From Jannaschia faecimaris (GTDB lineage: Bacteria > Pseudomonadota > Alphaproteobacteria > Rhodobacterales > Rhodobacteraceae): 64,000 nucleotides of DNA. Shown one piece after another: positions 24,079-33,175 of the stretch (positions within the stretch are counted from its first letter, which is position 1; each line of letters begins with the position of its first letter). The notes beneath the pieces are model-generated. The model was not told the origin of the DNA. It did no database searches and saw nothing but the letters and a program-made list of their open reading frames with translations. Position numbers and translations under genes: made by a program. The stretch lies in NCBI RefSeq assembly GCF_900107415.1, contig NZ_FNPX01000009.1, positions 1-64,000 on the forward strand. The letters run 5' to 3'.

Positions 24079-25646
24079 TGGCCCCCGTGACGCGGCGCAC
24101 AATTCCACACCTGGCCCCTTGGGCCGAGATGCGCGCGGCCTTTCGCTGGAATATTCCCGACCGGTTTAATATCGCATACGGCTGCTGCGACAGTTGGGCC
24201 GCGGAAGATCCAGATCGGGTGGCCATCATCGACCTGTCCGAGGGGCGGCGGGTCTGGACGTATGGTGCGTTGAAGGACGCCTCCGACCGGCTGGCCGGGG
24301 TGCTGGCGCGGGAGGGCGTTGGGCGGGGCGACCGTGTGGCCATCCTGCTGCCGCAACGGGCCGAGGTCATGATCGCACATTTCGCGGCGATGAAACTTGG
24401 GGCAGTGTCGCTGCCGCTCTTCACGCTGTTCGGGCCCGAGGCGCTGGACTATCGGCTGCGGGATTCTGGCGCACGGGCAGTCGTTGGCGATGCCGCCGGG
24501 TTGGACCGGATCGCGGCGCTGGATCTGCCGGATCTTGCCCTGCGGATCGACGCGGATTCGTGGGATTTGTCGGGTGCGCCCGCCGTACCGGTCGACACCG
24601 GGGCCGAGGATCCGGCCATGATGATCTACACCTCCGGCACCACGGGGACGCCCAAGGGAGTGCTGCACGCCCATCGCTTTCTGCTGGGCCATCTACCTTG
24701 TGTCGAAACGGCGCTGGAGGGCTTCCCCGCCGCCGGGGACGTGGGCTGGACGCCTGCCGACTGGGCCTGGATCGGCGGGCTGATGGACCTGGCGATGCCT
24801 TGCCTGTGGTTCGGTGTGCCGCTTGTGGCCAAGCGTTTCGGCAAGTTCGATCCGGATGATGCCTGGGGTCTGATGGTCGAGGAGGGGATAACGGCGGCCT
24901 TTTTGCCACCGACCGCACTCAAGATGCTGCGCCGGACCGAGGCACCTGAGGGCCTGCGTTTGCGCGCTGTCCTGTCGGGTGGTGAGGCGCTGGGGGCCGG
25001 ATTGCTGGCCTGGGGGCGGGAGGCGCTGGGTGTCCCCATCAACGAGATCTACGGCCAGACCGAGTGCAACCTTGTGATGGCGTCCTGCGCGGGCACGCAA
25101 GATGTGACGCCCGGGACGCTGGGTCGCGCGGTTCCAGGGGTGGAGGTCGAAGTTTTGGACATGGATGGCGCGCCCGTCGCGATGGGCGAGGTCGGCGAAA
25201 TCTGCAGCCGCGGATCGCCCGCGACTTTCCTCAGGTACTGGAACAAGCCCGAGGAGACGGACGCCAAGTGGCGGGACGACTGGCTGCGCACGGGCGATCT
25301 CGGCCGGGTCGAAGGGGACGGCGTCATCACCTATGTTTCGCGCGACGACGATGTGATTACATCCGCCGGATACCGCATCGGCCCGACAGAGATCGAAACC
25401 TGTCTGACTGCGCACCCTGCCGTCGTTATGTGCGCGGTCGTTGGCCTGCCCGACGATTTGCGCGGGGAGGCGGTGACGGCTTTCGTCGTCGCCCCCGAGC
25501 GGGGTGATGGGCTGGAGCGCGAGCTGATCGGCTGGGTAAAGGCGCGCCTTTCGCCCCACATGGCCCCGCGCGCGGTCCGCTTCGTGGACGCCTTGCCGAT
25601 GACGGCGACGGGAAAGATCCAACGGCGCGATCTGCGGGGCGGATAG
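24075..25646 (+). CDS. AMP-binding acyl-CoA synthetase, medium-chain/acetyl-CoA synthetase type
   Basis: 523-residue cytoplasmic adenylate-forming ligase. Core motifs are the P-loop YTSGTTGTPKGVLHAHRF near 178-195, YGQTECNLV near 320, the hinge and ATP-binding YWNKPEETDAKW and WLRTGDLG near 385-400, and the catalytic Lys in TGKIQRRDL at the extreme C-terminus. The opening block FNIAYGCCDSWA resembles medium-chain acyl-CoA synthetases. The acid substrate (propionate, butyrate or aromatic acid) cannot be read off. The start is ATG 24075, overlapping the lipoprotein stop; 24078 is the alternative. The long open frame upstream of it coincides with the lipoprotein gene and is a shadow. Confidence 0.9.
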   Translation: MMAPVTRRTIPHLAPWAEMRAAFRWNIPDRFNIAYGCCDSWAAEDPDRVAIIDLSEGRRVWTYGALKDASDRLAGVLAREGVGRGDRVAILLPQRAEVMIAHFAAMKLGAVSLPLFTLFGPEALDYRLRDSGARAVVGDAAGLDRIAALDLPDLALRIDADSWDLSGAPAVPVDTGAEDPAMMIYTSGTTGTPKGVLHAHRFLLGHLPCVETALEGFPAAGDVGWTPADWAWIGGLMDLAMPCLWFGVPLVAKRFGKFDPDDAWGLMVEEGITAAFLPPTALKMLRRTEAPEGLRLRAVLSGGEALGAGLLAWGREALGVPINEIYGQTECNLVMASCAGTQDVTPGTLGRAVPGVEVEVLDMDGAPVAMGEVGEICSRGSPATFLRYWNKPEETDAKWRDDWLRTGDLGRVEGDGVITYVSRDDDVITSAGYRIGPTEIETCLTAHPAVVMCAVVGLPDDLRGEAVTAFVVAPERGDGLERELIGWVKARLSPHMAPRAVRFVDALPMTATGKIQRRDLRGG

Positions 25647-25703
25647 GGGGGCAGCCCCCGTCGGCTGCGCCGACTCCCCCGGGATATTTCCGGCAAGAGG
25701 AAG
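25646..25703 (+). repeat. dispersed 3'-end repeat, copy C
   Basis: GGGGGGCAGCCCCC hairpin, an extra TCGGC-TGC-GCCGA hairpin, then CTCCCCCGGGATATTTCC and GGCAAGAGGAAG. It begins on the last base of the acyl-CoA synthetase stop. With copy D it frames a 137-base spacer between convergent genes. Confidence 0.85.
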
Positions 25704-25840
25704 CCGTTAACGAATATTCAACCCGCGTGATGCTTTATCGCGCTGCGGTACAGGCGGGGACGCCGATGACCGTGCAAGAGCAAGGTACCCCGATCCCCGG
25801 TCCGCCAGGCGAATGACGGGGGCGGGGTGCCCGACCGTCG
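25704..25840. other. spacer between two inverted repeat copies
   Basis: This 137-base interval lies between copies C and D. It holds a 28-codon open frame (25730-25816, plus strand) with no clear ribosome binding site, and no recognisable gene or promoter. Nothing else is evident. Confidence 0.5.
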
Positions 25841-25891
25841 CTTCCTCTTGCCGGAAATATCCCGGGGAGTGCGAGGGGCTGGCCCCTCGCC
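25841..25891 (-). repeat. dispersed 3'-end repeat, copy D
   Basis: On the minus strand: GCGAGGGGCCAGCCCCTCGC hairpin, then ACTCCCCGGGATATTTCC and GGCAAGAGGAAG. It starts eight bases after the stop of the amidohydrolase gene, on the same strand as that gene, and is opposite to copy C. Confidence 0.85.
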
Positions 25892-25898
25892 CGTTGTC

Positions 25899-27062
25899 TC
25901 AGGCGGCGGGCATCCGGCGCTCCACGATTTCGGCCCACCAGGAGCATCCGGCCGGAATCGCCTCGTCCGTGAAGTCGTATTCGGGGTGGTGGACGGGCGC
26001 GGTGTCGCCGTTGCCGACCAGGATATAGGCCCCCGGACGCTCCTCCAGCATAAAGGCGAAGTCCTCGCCGCCCATGACCAGCGGCGCTTCCGTGCAATCG
26101 CCCGAGACCGCGCGGGCGACGTCGGCGGCGAATTCGGTCTGCTCTTCGTGATTGACCATGACGGGATATCCACGGTGGTAGGTCACGTCCGCGCTGCCGC
26201 CGAAGGTGGTGCAGACGCCCTCGGTGATTTCCTTGATCCTGCGTTCGGCTAACGCGCGCATGTCGTCGGACATGGTGCGGACCGTGCCCTTGAGATGAAC
26301 CCGCTGCGGGATGACGTTGAACGCCTTGGACGAAGACTCCAGCGAGGTGACCGAGACAACGATCTGGTCCACCGGATCGGCATTTCGCGACACGATGGTT
26401 TGTAGTGCAGTGATCACATGGGCCGCCATCACGCCGGTGTCGACGGTTTCATGCGGCTTGGCGGCGTGGCCCCCCTTGCCCGTCAGGGTGATGTCGAACT
26501 GGTCGGTCGCGGCGAAGAAGGCACCGGGGCGGATGGCGAAGCTGCCCACGGCGCGGCCGGGCCAGTTATGCATCCCGTAGACCTCCTGAATGTTCCAGCG
26601 GTCCATCATGCCGTCGTCGCACATCTCCTTGCCGCCGCCGCCGCCTTCTTCGGCGGGCTGGAAGATCACCACGACGGTGCCGTCGAAATTACGCGTCTCG
26701 GAGAGATATTTCGCCGCGCCCAGCAGCATCGAGGTGTGCCCGTCATGGCCGCAGGCGTGCATCGCACCGTCGGTCTTGCTGGCGTGGGGGGCTCCGGTCT
26801 GTTCGTGGATCGGCAGGGCATCCATGTCGGCGCGCAGACCGATGACCTTGCCCGAGCCGTTGGTCTTGCCACGAATGACCCCGACGACGCCGGTGCGGCC
26901 GATGCCCTCTACCACCTCGTCGCAGCCGAAGGCGCGCAACTTCTCGGCCACCAGCGCCGAGGTGCGGTGCGTTTCGAACAGGATTTCAGGGTGTTCGTGC
27001 AGGTCGCGGCGCCATTCCGTGATTTCGGGCAGCAATTCGGCGAAACGATTCTTGACGGGCAT
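25899..27062 (-). CDS. M20 family amidohydrolase (hippurate hydrolase-like)
   Basis: 387-residue metal-dependent amidohydrolase of the M20D/HipO/AbgB type, cleaving N-acyl amino acids. Metal-binding motifs are ACGHDGHTSMLLGAAKYL near residue 97 and QPAEEGGGGGKEM near 131. A dimerisation domain, ALTGKGGHAAKPHETVD-like (ITLTGKGGHAAKPHE), sits near 180-195. The late metal ligand is in MGGEDFAFMLEERPGAYILVGNG. The start at 27062 (MPVKNRFAELLPEITEWRRDLHEHPE) has AGGAG upstream and is the normal family start. Along with argE and the dpp genes nearby it fits peptide or acyl amino acid use. Exact substrate unknown. Confidence 0.9.
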   Translation of the reverse strand: MPVKNRFAELLPEITEWRRDLHEHPEILFETHRTSALVAEKLRAFGCDEVVEGIGRTGVVGVIRGKTNGSGKVIGLRADMDALPIHEQTGAPHASKTDGAMHACGHDGHTSMLLGAAKYLSETRNFDGTVVVIFQPAEEGGGGGKEMCDDGMMDRWNIQEVYGMHNWPGRAVGSFAIRPGAFFAATDQFDITLTGKGGHAAKPHETVDTGVMAAHVITALQTIVSRNADPVDQIVVSVTSLESSSKAFNVIPQRVHLKGTVRTMSDDMRALAERRIKEITEGVCTTFGGSADVTYHRGYPVMVNHEEQTEFAADVARAVSGDCTEAPLVMGGEDFAFMLEERPGAYILVGNGDTAPVHHPEYDFTDEAIPAGCSWWAEIVERRMPAA

Positions 27063-27149
27063 GTTGGCACTCCTTGAAGTTTGGGGGAAAGTAGCCGTGT
27101 CACGGGTGGCTGCAAGGGCCGTCTGTCGTGGTGCGGGAAAGGACAGGAT

Positions 27150-27806
27150 ATGCGGTTCATGATCGGGGCGACGCAGGCGGAGATGGCCATTGACAGGCTG
27201 ATCGTCGCAGGCTGGACGGGGCGCGACGCGGCCACGGTGGAGCATCACATCGAGGAGTTGGCCGCCCTGGGCGTGGCCCCGCCGTCGCAGGTGCCGCTGT
27301 TCTACCGGGTCGCGGCATCGCTGTTGACGCAAGAGCCGTGCATCGAGGTTCTGGGTGATCACACGTCGGGCGAAGCGGAGCCTTTGCTGGTGCAGCGTGA
27401 CGAGCGGTGTTGGCTTGGCCTTGCGTCCGACCACACCGACCGCGCGTTGGAAGCGCAGTCGGTCGCCGCCTCGAAACAGGTCTGTGCCAAGCCTTGTGCC
27501 GACGAACTGTGGGATTTCGCTGAGGTCGAGGGACATCTCGACGCCTTAGAGCTGCGGTCGTGGATTGCATCGGGGCAGGGGGACTGGACCCTTTACCAGG
27601 AGGGGGCGTTGGCTGCGATTCGGCCCCTTGGTGCACTGCGGACGGCGGGGGGGCTGTCCGACGGTGCGGCCATGCTGTGCGGAACGCTTGGGGCGATCGG
27701 CGGCGTGCGTCCGGCGACCCGTTTCCGGGCGACTCTGACCGACCCGGTCCTGAGTCGGGAAATCGCGCTTGAATACACGACCGCGACGCTGCCGGTCATC
27801 AGCTAG
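27150..27806 (+). CDS. DUF2848 family protein
   Basis: 218-residue protein of the DUF2848 family, a group related by fold prediction to fumarylacetoacetate hydrolase-like proteins. Recognisable blocks are VEHHIEELAALGVAPPSQVPLFYRVAASLLTQ, LGDHTSGEAEPLL, LGLASDHTDRALEAQSVAASKQVCAKP and the ending DPVLSREIALEYTTATLPVI. The glutamate and histidine cluster in SDHTDRxLE suggests a metal-binding catalytic role. ATG 27150 follows AAAGGA at eight bases. It is divergent from the M20 amidohydrolase and convergent with argE. The stop codon lies within a short tandem repeat. Confidence 0.8.
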   Translation: MRFMIGATQAEMAIDRLIVAGWTGRDAATVEHHIEELAALGVAPPSQVPLFYRVAASLLTQEPCIEVLGDHTSGEAEPLLVQRDERCWLGLASDHTDRALEAQSVAASKQVCAKPCADELWDFAEVEGHLDALELRSWIASGQGDWTLYQEGALAAIRPLGALRTAGGLSDGAAMLCGTLGAIGGVRPATRFRATLTDPVLSREIALEYTTATLPVIS

Positions 27807-27837
27807 GCCGGTCATCAGCAAGGCCGGTGATCATCCC
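27791..27837 (+). repeat. 16-bp tandem repeat over the DUF2848 stop codon
   Basis: GCCGGTCATCAGCTAG (27791-27806) is followed directly by GCCGGTCATCAGCAAG and then by a diverged GCCGGTGATCATCCCG. The first unit contains the gene's last five codons and the TAG stop. Confidence 0.7.
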
Positions 27838-27877
27838 GGAATCCGGCCGGCGCGGGCATGGGTCCGGATGACGCGGT

Positions 27878-27900
27878 GAAAGCGGGGCGTGATGCCCCGC
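27878..27900 (-). terminator. possible terminator of argE
   Basis: On the minus strand GCGGGGC and GCCCCGC arms surround ATCAC, followed by TTTCAC, 48 bases after the argE-like stop. The T-run is short. Confidence 0.45.
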
Positions 27901-27947
27901 GCGATCCACCCCTGACCGGCCTGCCGCCGCCTGCGCTGGCCAAAATC

Positions 27948-29114
27948 CTAGACCAGCGTGTCGACCACGCGTTTCAACAGGTCTTCGCCCGCGTGGAACT
28001 GCTTTTTGTCGATCCATTCGTCGGGCTGGTGCGCCTGGGCGATATCGCCGGGTCCGCAGACGACGGCAGAATAGCCGCGGTCCTGAAATTGACCGGCTTC
28101 GGTGCCGTAGGTGACGACGTGAGGCGCATTGTCGCCGGTGAGTTGGCGGATCAATGTTTCGGCGGTGCCGTCGGGCTCGGGCTTGAGTGCGGGCACGATG
28201 TTGGTCTGTTGCCATGTGACGCCGGCTTCGGCGTTGAGGTCGCGCAGGTCGCGGTCAAGGTCCGACAGAAACGTGAAGAGCGCGGCTTCGTGTCGGGCCA
28301 GATCGTCGCCCGCCGGACAGCGAAAGCCCAGTTTGAAGGTGCAATCCTTGGCGGTGATGTTGTGGGCGGTGCCGCCCTGGATCATGCCGACATGCGCGGT
28401 CGTGTGGGGTGGATCGAACGCGGCGGAGATCGGGTCGGGCGTTTCGGCCATAAGCTTGGCGTTCCAGTCATTGACCCATTGCAGGACACGGCCCGCCTCG
28501 TGGATGGCGCTGATGCCTTGGGGCAGTTTCGACGAATGCACTTCGAACCCGTGGATCTGGATGTCGATGATGGTCGATGCGTTGTGGCCGGTGACGGGGC
28601 GCAGCATCGAAGGCTCCCCGATGATGGCGGCCGCGGCCCTTGGGAGGTGCTTTACCATGTCGTCGATCATGGGCGGGGCACCGATGCAGCCCACCTCTTC
28701 ATCATAGGAAAGCGCGATCTGTAGTGGCCGGCTGACCCCGCGCGCCAAGGCATAGGGCACCATCGACAGGGCGAGCGCGTCAAACCCCTTCATGTCGCAG
28801 GTGCCGCGCCCGTAATATTTCCCGTCCCGTTCGGTCACCGCGAAGGGGTCCACTGTCCAGTTCTGGCCATCCACGGGCACGACGTCGGTATGGCCCGACA
28901 ACACGATGCCGCCCTCCACCTCGGGGCCGACATTGGCGTAGAGCGCGGCTTTCTGCCCGGTCGCATCGTAGACGCGGCGCGCGGCGACGCCGTGCGAGGC
29001 TAGGTATTGCTCCACCCAGTCGATCAGCGGGAGATTCGAATCGCGACTGACTGAGGGAAAGCCGATCAGCTTCTCCATGATCTGGAACGCGGAAAGGGTC
29101 ATCGGCTGGGACAT
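27948..29114 (-). CDS. argE: acetylornithine deacetylase-like M20 peptidase
   Basis: 388-residue M20A hydrolase. Metal-binding motifs are LSGHTDVVPVDGQNW near 71-85, YGRGTCDMKGFDALAL near 104-119 with the bridging Asp, YDEEVGCIGAPPMIDDM near 138-154, and YGTEAGQFQDRG near 340-351. The lid domain includes IQIHGFEVHSSKLPQGISAIHEAGRVL. These fit N-acetylornithine deacetylase, which releases ornithine for arginine synthesis. Since the gene is divergent from a peptide ABC operon and near another M20 enzyme, a broader acyl amino acid or peptide role is also possible. Start 29114 (MSQPMTL) is preceded by AAGG; an earlier Met lies in the promoter gap. Confidence 0.85.
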   Translation of the reverse strand: MSQPMTLSAFQIMEKLIGFPSVSRDSNLPLIDWVEQYLASHGVAARRVYDATGQKAALYANVGPEVEGGIVLSGHTDVVPVDGQNWTVDPFAVTERDGKYYGRGTCDMKGFDALALSMVPYALARGVSRPLQIALSYDEEVGCIGAPPMIDDMVKHLPRAAAAIIGEPSMLRPVTGHNASTIIDIQIHGFEVHSSKLPQGISAIHEAGRVLQWVNDWNAKLMAETPDPISAAFDPPHTTAHVGMIQGGTAHNITAKDCTFKLGFRCPAGDDLARHEAALFTFLSDLDRDLRDLNAEAGVTWQQTNIVPALKPEPDGTAETLIRQLTGDNAPHVVTYGTEAGQFQDRGYSAVVCGPGDIAQAHQPDEWIDKKQFHAGEDLLKRVVDTLV

Positions 29115-29193
29115 GGGGCACCTTGCGTGGTCGGGAGATAGGTCATGGGTGCTGCCGGGTTGCGCAAAGGTCAAGGTGAGCGCCTTATTTTAG

Positions 29194-29213
29194 GGCAATA
29201 ATGGTGAATTGCC
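29194..29213. promoter_or_regulatory. inverted repeat in the argE / dpp divergent promoter
   Basis: GGCAAT and ATTGCC face each other across eight bases, and a third GGGCAATT half-site begins at about 29222. They lie in the 199-base AT-richer gap between argE and the peptide transporter operon. A regulator binding here is inferred; none is encoded next door. Confidence 0.4.
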
Positions 29214-29313
29214 TGCGGATTGGGCAATTCCCTTGCGGGGGGTGACTCATCTGCTACCGTTATCAGCAACAGATGCGCGTAAGACCCGCACGACTATACA
29301 ACGGGGGTGGTGG

Positions 29314-30336
29314 ATGCCGGATGGCGACACCCGGAACGTGCTTGAGGTGAACAACCTTTGCACGGTCTTTGGAACACGAAGCGGCGAGGTGCACGCCGTA
29401 AATTCAGTAAGCTTCGAAGTGAAGCCTGGCGAGTTGCTCGGCGTCGTTGGTGAAAGCGGATCCGGCAAATCGGTGACGATGATGTCGCTGGTCGGCCTTC
29501 TGCCCAGCCCCCCGGCCGAGGTACGCGAGGGCGAAGTCCTGCTGGATGGAGAGGACCTGCTCAAGGTAACGCCGGCCCGGTTGCGCGACGTGCGCGGCGG
29601 CGAGGTCGGGTTCATCTTTCAGGATCCCATGACATCCCTCAATCCGGTTTTCACCGTCGGTTTCCAGATCATGGAGCCGGTGCGGCGGCATATGGGGCTG
29701 AATAAGAAGCAGGCACGCGCCCGCGCCATCGAACTGCTTGAACTGGTGGGCATTCCGGGGGCTGAGGGGCGATTGTCGGATTATCCGCACCAGTTTTCCG
29801 GCGGCATGCGCCAACGTGTGATGATTGCCATCGCGCTGGCCTGTGACCCGAAGGTCCTGATCGCGGATGAGCCGACGACGGCATTGGACGTGACCATTCA
29901 GGCGCAAATTCTAGAACTGGTGGAGGATCTGCGGGCCAAGCTGGGAATGGCAATCGTCTGGATCACGCATGACCTGGGCGTCATTGCGGGCATCGCCGAC
30001 CGGGTGCTGGTGATGTACGCGGGGCAGGTGGTCGAGCACGCGCCGGTGTTCCCGCTGTTCAACGACCCACGCCATCCCTACACGCGCGCTCTGCTCAGGA
30101 CGATCCCGAAGGTGACGGGCGCGCGGGCCGAGAAACTTCAGGTGATCGAGGGGCAGCCGCCAATGCTGGGTGCGGCCCCGACGGCCTGTCCGTTCCGCGA
30201 CCGCTGCCCGCTGGTGTTCGACCGGTGCCACGCTGAGAACCCGCTACGCGAGGATGTGGGCAACGGGCATGATGTCGCCTGTTTCCACCCGCTGGCGCAC
30301 ACGGCGAATGACGCCACATCCGAGGGGGCAGCATGA
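29314..30336 (+). CDS. dppD: peptide ABC transporter ATPase, DppD type
   Basis: 340-residue ATP-binding subunit for dipeptide/oligopeptide/nickel-type importers. Walker A is GESGSGKS near 46, the Q-loop [10 protein letters not shown] near 103, the signature FSGGMRQRV near 167, Walker [13 protein letters not shown] near 186-197, and the H-loop ITHDLG near 219. The C-terminal oligo_HPY extension with CPFRDRCP and DRCH is the Cys-rich segment seen in DppD/OppD. ATG 29314 ([15 protein letters not shown]) follows a GGGGGTGG site; a longer in-frame start at 29209 reads through the promoter. First gene of a five-gene operon; it overlaps the next by four bases. Confidence 0.92.
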   Translation: MPDGDTRNVLEVNNLCTVFGTRSGEVHAVNSVSFEVKPGELLGVVGESGSGKSVTMMSLVGLLPSPPAEVREGEVLLDGEDLLKVTPARLRDVRGGEVGFIFQDPMTSLNPVFTVGFQIMEPVRRHMGLNKKQARARAIELLELVGIPGAEGRLSDYPHQFSGGMRQRVMIAIALACDPKVLIADEPTTALDVTIQAQILELVEDLRAKLGMAIVWITHDLGVIAGIADRVLVMYAGQVVEHAPVFPLFNDPRHPYTRALLRTIPKVTGARAEKLQVIEGQPPMLGAAPTACPFRDRCPLVFDRCHAENPLREDVGNGHDVACFHPLAHTANDATSEGAA

Positions 30337-31316
30337 CCAAGCCGCTGGTGAAAGTCCGCGACCTGAAGATGCACTTTCCGATCTACGCGGGCCTGTTGCG
30401 CAGACAAGTGGGTGCGGTGAAGGCGGTCGACGGCGTTTCGTTCGACATCCTGGAAGGCGAGACGCTGGGCCTGGTGGGCGAGTCGGGCTGCGGCAAGTCT
30501 ACCTGCGGGCGGGCTGTTCTGCGTCTGTATGACATCACCGGCGGGGAGATCACGATAGACGGGCGGGCCATCGGGGCGGAGGATCAGCGCTCCTTGCGCG
30601 CGATGCGCCCGACGATGCAGATGGTGTTCCAAGACCCGCAGGCCTGTCTGAACCCGCGCATGACTGTCGGTGCCATCATCGGTGAGCCGCTGATGGAACA
30701 TACGGGTCTGTCGGGGGCCGAACGCACCGACCGTGTGCGCGAGTTGATGGATCAGGTCGGCTTGAACAGGGCGTTCATAAACCGCTACCCGCATGAATTT
30801 TCCGGTGGCCAGCGGCAGCGCATCGGCATCGCGCGCGCGCTTGCGCTGAACCCGAAGTTCATCGTCTGCGATGAGCCGATCGCGGCGCTGGACGTGTCGA
30901 TCCAGGCGCAGGTGGTGAACCTGCTGGAAGAATTGCAGGACAGTCTGGGCCTGACCTATCTTTTCATCAGCCATGACCTGTCGATGGTCCGCCACATCGC
31001 TGATCGCGTGGCGGTGATGTACCTTGGCAAGGTGGTGGAGCTGGCCCCACGCGACGCATTGTATGGCGAACCGCTGCACCCCTATACCGAAGCGTTGCTG
31101 TCGGCCGTGCCCGAACCAGACCCCGCGATGGCGGGCAACAAGCGGCAGCGCATCGTGCTGCAAGGCGACGTGCCCAGCCCGGCGAACCCGCCGCAGGGGT
31201 GCAATTTCTGCACGCGCTGTCCCAAGGTGATGGACATCTGCCGCAAGATCGACCCCGACTTCCACGAGGTGAAGCCCGGCCATTGGGCCGCCTGCCACCT
31301 GCACGACCTAGATTAA
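30333..31316 (+). CDS. dppF: peptide ABC transporter ATPase, DppF type
   Basis: 327-residue partner ATPase. Walker A is GESGCGKS near 50, the Q-loop [10 protein letters not shown] near 98, the signature FSGGQRQRI near 155, Walker [13 protein letters not shown] near 175-186, and the H-loop ISHDLS near 208. The C-terminal extension has [19 protein letters not shown]. With DppD it drives uptake through the two permeases downstream. The ATG overlaps the dppD stop (ATGA). A 57-base gap separates it from the binding protein gene. Confidence 0.92.
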   Translation: MTKPLVKVRDLKMHFPIYAGLLRRQVGAVKAVDGVSFDILEGETLGLVGESGCGKSTCGRAVLRLYDITGGEITIDGRAIGAEDQRSLRAMRPTMQMVFQDPQACLNPRMTVGAIIGEPLMEHTGLSGAERTDRVRELMDQVGLNRAFINRYPHEFSGGQRQRIGIARALALNPKFIVCDEPIAALDVSIQAQVVNLLEELQDSLGLTYLFISHDLSMVRHIADRVAVMYLGKVVELAPRDALYGEPLHPYTEALLSAVPEPDPAMAGNKRQRIVLQGDVPSPANPPQGCNFCTRCPKVMDICRKIDPDFHEVKPGHWAACHLHDLD

Positions 31317-31373
31317 CCCCGGATGCGGGGGACAACCCCGCGCCACAAACGTACCAACAAGGAGAGTTAAGAC

Positions 31374-33089
31374 ATGAAAACGAAAGCAGCACTGCTGAGC
31401 GCGGCGGCGAGCTTCGTCCTGGCCCCGATGGCATATGCCGACGGCCACGAAGGCGAGCGCGGCCGCGACGGCGAGGTCAGCATCATCTATTGGCAGGCCC
31501 CGTCCACCATGAACCCGTATCTGTCGGGCGGCACCAAGGACATCGAGGCCGCAAGTCTGGTCGTCGAGCCGCTGGCCCGTTTTGACGAAACCGGCACCAT
31601 CCAGCCCTGGCTCGCCGAAGAGATTCCCACGGTCGAGAATGGCGGAGTGTCCGAGGATCTTACGCAGATCACCTGGAAGCTGTCGCCGGGTATCGTCTGG
31701 TCGGACGGCACGCCCTTCACCTCAGCGGACGTGAAGTTCACCTATGAATATTGCGTCAACCCCGAGGGCGGGTGCGCCCAGGGCACGTATTTCGAACCCG
31801 TCGAAAGCGTTGAGACGCCCGATGATCTGACGGTCGTCGTAACCTTCAAGGCACCGCAGCCGAACCCCTATACCGCCTTCGTCGGTGCCGAGAGCCCGAT
31901 CATCCAGGCAGCCCAGTTTGCCGACTGCGTCGGTGCCGCCGCCGCCAGCTGCACGGACGAGAACTTCGGCCCCGTCGGGACCGGTCCCTTCGTCGTGGAA
32001 GAATTCCGCACCAACGACGTGATCAGCTTTGCGGCCAACCCGAACTACCGCGTCGAGGGCAAGCCGGCCTTCGCCAGCGTCAACTTCAAGGGTGGCGGCG
32101 ACGCCGAGGCGGCGGGCCGCGCCGTGATGCAGACGGGCGAATTCGATTATGCCTGGAACCTGCAGCTGGCCCCCGAGGTCATCGCGCAGATGGAGACCGG
32201 CGGCTTGGGTACGCCAATCGCCGCCTTCGGCACCGGTGTCGAGCGGGTCATGCTCAACAACACCAACCCCGACCCGGCGCTGAGCGATGAAGAGCGTGCG
32301 GTCATTCGTCCGCACCCCTTCTTGGGCGATCCGGCCGTCTACAACGCCTTGTCGATGGCGCTGGACCGTCCATTGCTGTCGGAAATCGGCTATGGTGCTG
32401 CGGGTCGCCCGACCTGCAATTGGGTCGCTGCACCCGCAGCATATGCCTCCACTTCGATGACCTGTGACGTGCAGGACCTCGAAGGGGCCAAGGCGATGCT
32501 GGAAGAGGCCGGCTATGTCGACAGTGACGGCAACGGCGTTCGCGAAAAGGACGGCGTTGAACTGTCGATGCTGTTCCAGACCTCGACCAACGCTGTGCGC
32601 CAAGACTTCCAGCAGCTGATCAAGGAATGGTGGGAAGAGATCGGCTTTGCGATCGAACTGCGCAACGTCAACGCGTCGGTCTTCTTCGGAGGGGACGCCG
32701 GTTCGCCGGATACGTTCCAGCGCTTCTATGCCGATGTTGAGATGTATCAGAACACCTTCAACGGTGCGGACCCGCAGGCCTACCTGGCCAACGGTCTGTG
32801 CGACAAGGCACCGACCCCGGAAAACCAGTGGCAGGGCGACAACGTTTCCCGCTTCTGCGACCCCGAGTATGATGCCCTTTGGGAAGAGTTGAGCCGTACC
32901 GCCGGCGTTGAAGCGCGCGCGGTTATCGCCAAGCAGCTCAACGACATGATGGTGCAGCGTGGCGGAATGATCCCGCTGGTTCACCGCGGTCGGATCTCGG
33001 CCCATGCCAACTCGCTGGGTGGCGTCGTGCTGAACACCTGGGACAGCGAACTGTGGAACATCGCCGACTGGTACCGCATCGGCGAGTGA
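31374..33089 (+). CDS. periplasmic peptide-binding protein of the ABC transporter (SBP family 5)
   Basis: 571-residue extracellular solute-binding protein. A cleavable signal peptide covers residues 1-23 (MKTKAALLSAAASFVLAPMAYA). The mature N-terminus has the family start VSIIYWQAPSTMNPYLSGGTKDIEA, and the SBP_bac_5 signature region is LTQITWKLSPGIVWSDGTPFTSADVKFTYEY near residues 90-120. It captures peptides or similar compounds in the periplasm for the dppDF and permease subunits. It is longer than many DppA proteins (about 530). AAGGAG precedes the ATG. A stable hairpin follows its stop, as often seen after binding-protein genes. Substrate not determined. Confidence 0.92.
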   Translation: MKTKAALLSAAASFVLAPMAYADGHEGERGRDGEVSIIYWQAPSTMNPYLSGGTKDIEAASLVVEPLARFDETGTIQPWLAEEIPTVENGGVSEDLTQITWKLSPGIVWSDGTPFTSADVKFTYEYCVNPEGGCAQGTYFEPVESVETPDDLTVVVTFKAPQPNPYTAFVGAESPIIQAAQFADCVGAAAASCTDENFGPVGTGPFVVEEFRTNDVISFAANPNYRVEGKPAFASVNFKGGGDAEAAGRAVMQTGEFDYAWNLQLAPEVIAQMETGGLGTPIAAFGTGVERVMLNNTNPDPALSDEERAVIRPHPFLGDPAVYNALSMALDRPLLSEIGYGAAGRPTCNWVAAPAAYASTSMTCDVQDLEGAKAMLEEAGYVDSDGNGVREKDGVELSMLFQTSTNAVRQDFQQLIKEWWEEIGFAIELRNVNASVFFGGDAGSPDTFQRFYADVEMYQNTFNGADPQAYLANGLCDKAPTPENQWQGDNVSRFCDPEYDALWEELSRTAGVEARAVIAKQLNDMMVQRGGMIPLVHRGRISAHANSLGGVVLNTWDSELWNIADWYRIGE

Positions 33090-33108
33090 TCGCCCGCACC
33101 TGAAAACC

Positions 33109-33132
33109 GGGGGCGGCGTCCGCGCCGCTCCC
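33109..33132 (+). other. stem-loop after the binding-protein gene
   Basis: GGGGGCGGCG pairs with CGCCGCTCCC (one G-T pair) around a TCCG tetraloop, giving a 10-bp stem 20 bases after the stop of the binding-protein gene. No T-run follows, so it likely protects the upstream mRNA 3' end and lowers expression of the permeases relative to the binding protein. Confidence 0.55.
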
Positions 33133-33175
33133 TCTCCTCACCTGCTCACAATGACCTGAACCGAGGCGCCGCCAG

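Noticed and set aside
25730-25816. 28-codon plus-strand ORF between repeat copies C and D
   Set aside because: Too short, no ribosome binding site, and no recognisable residues; the repeats explain the interval better.
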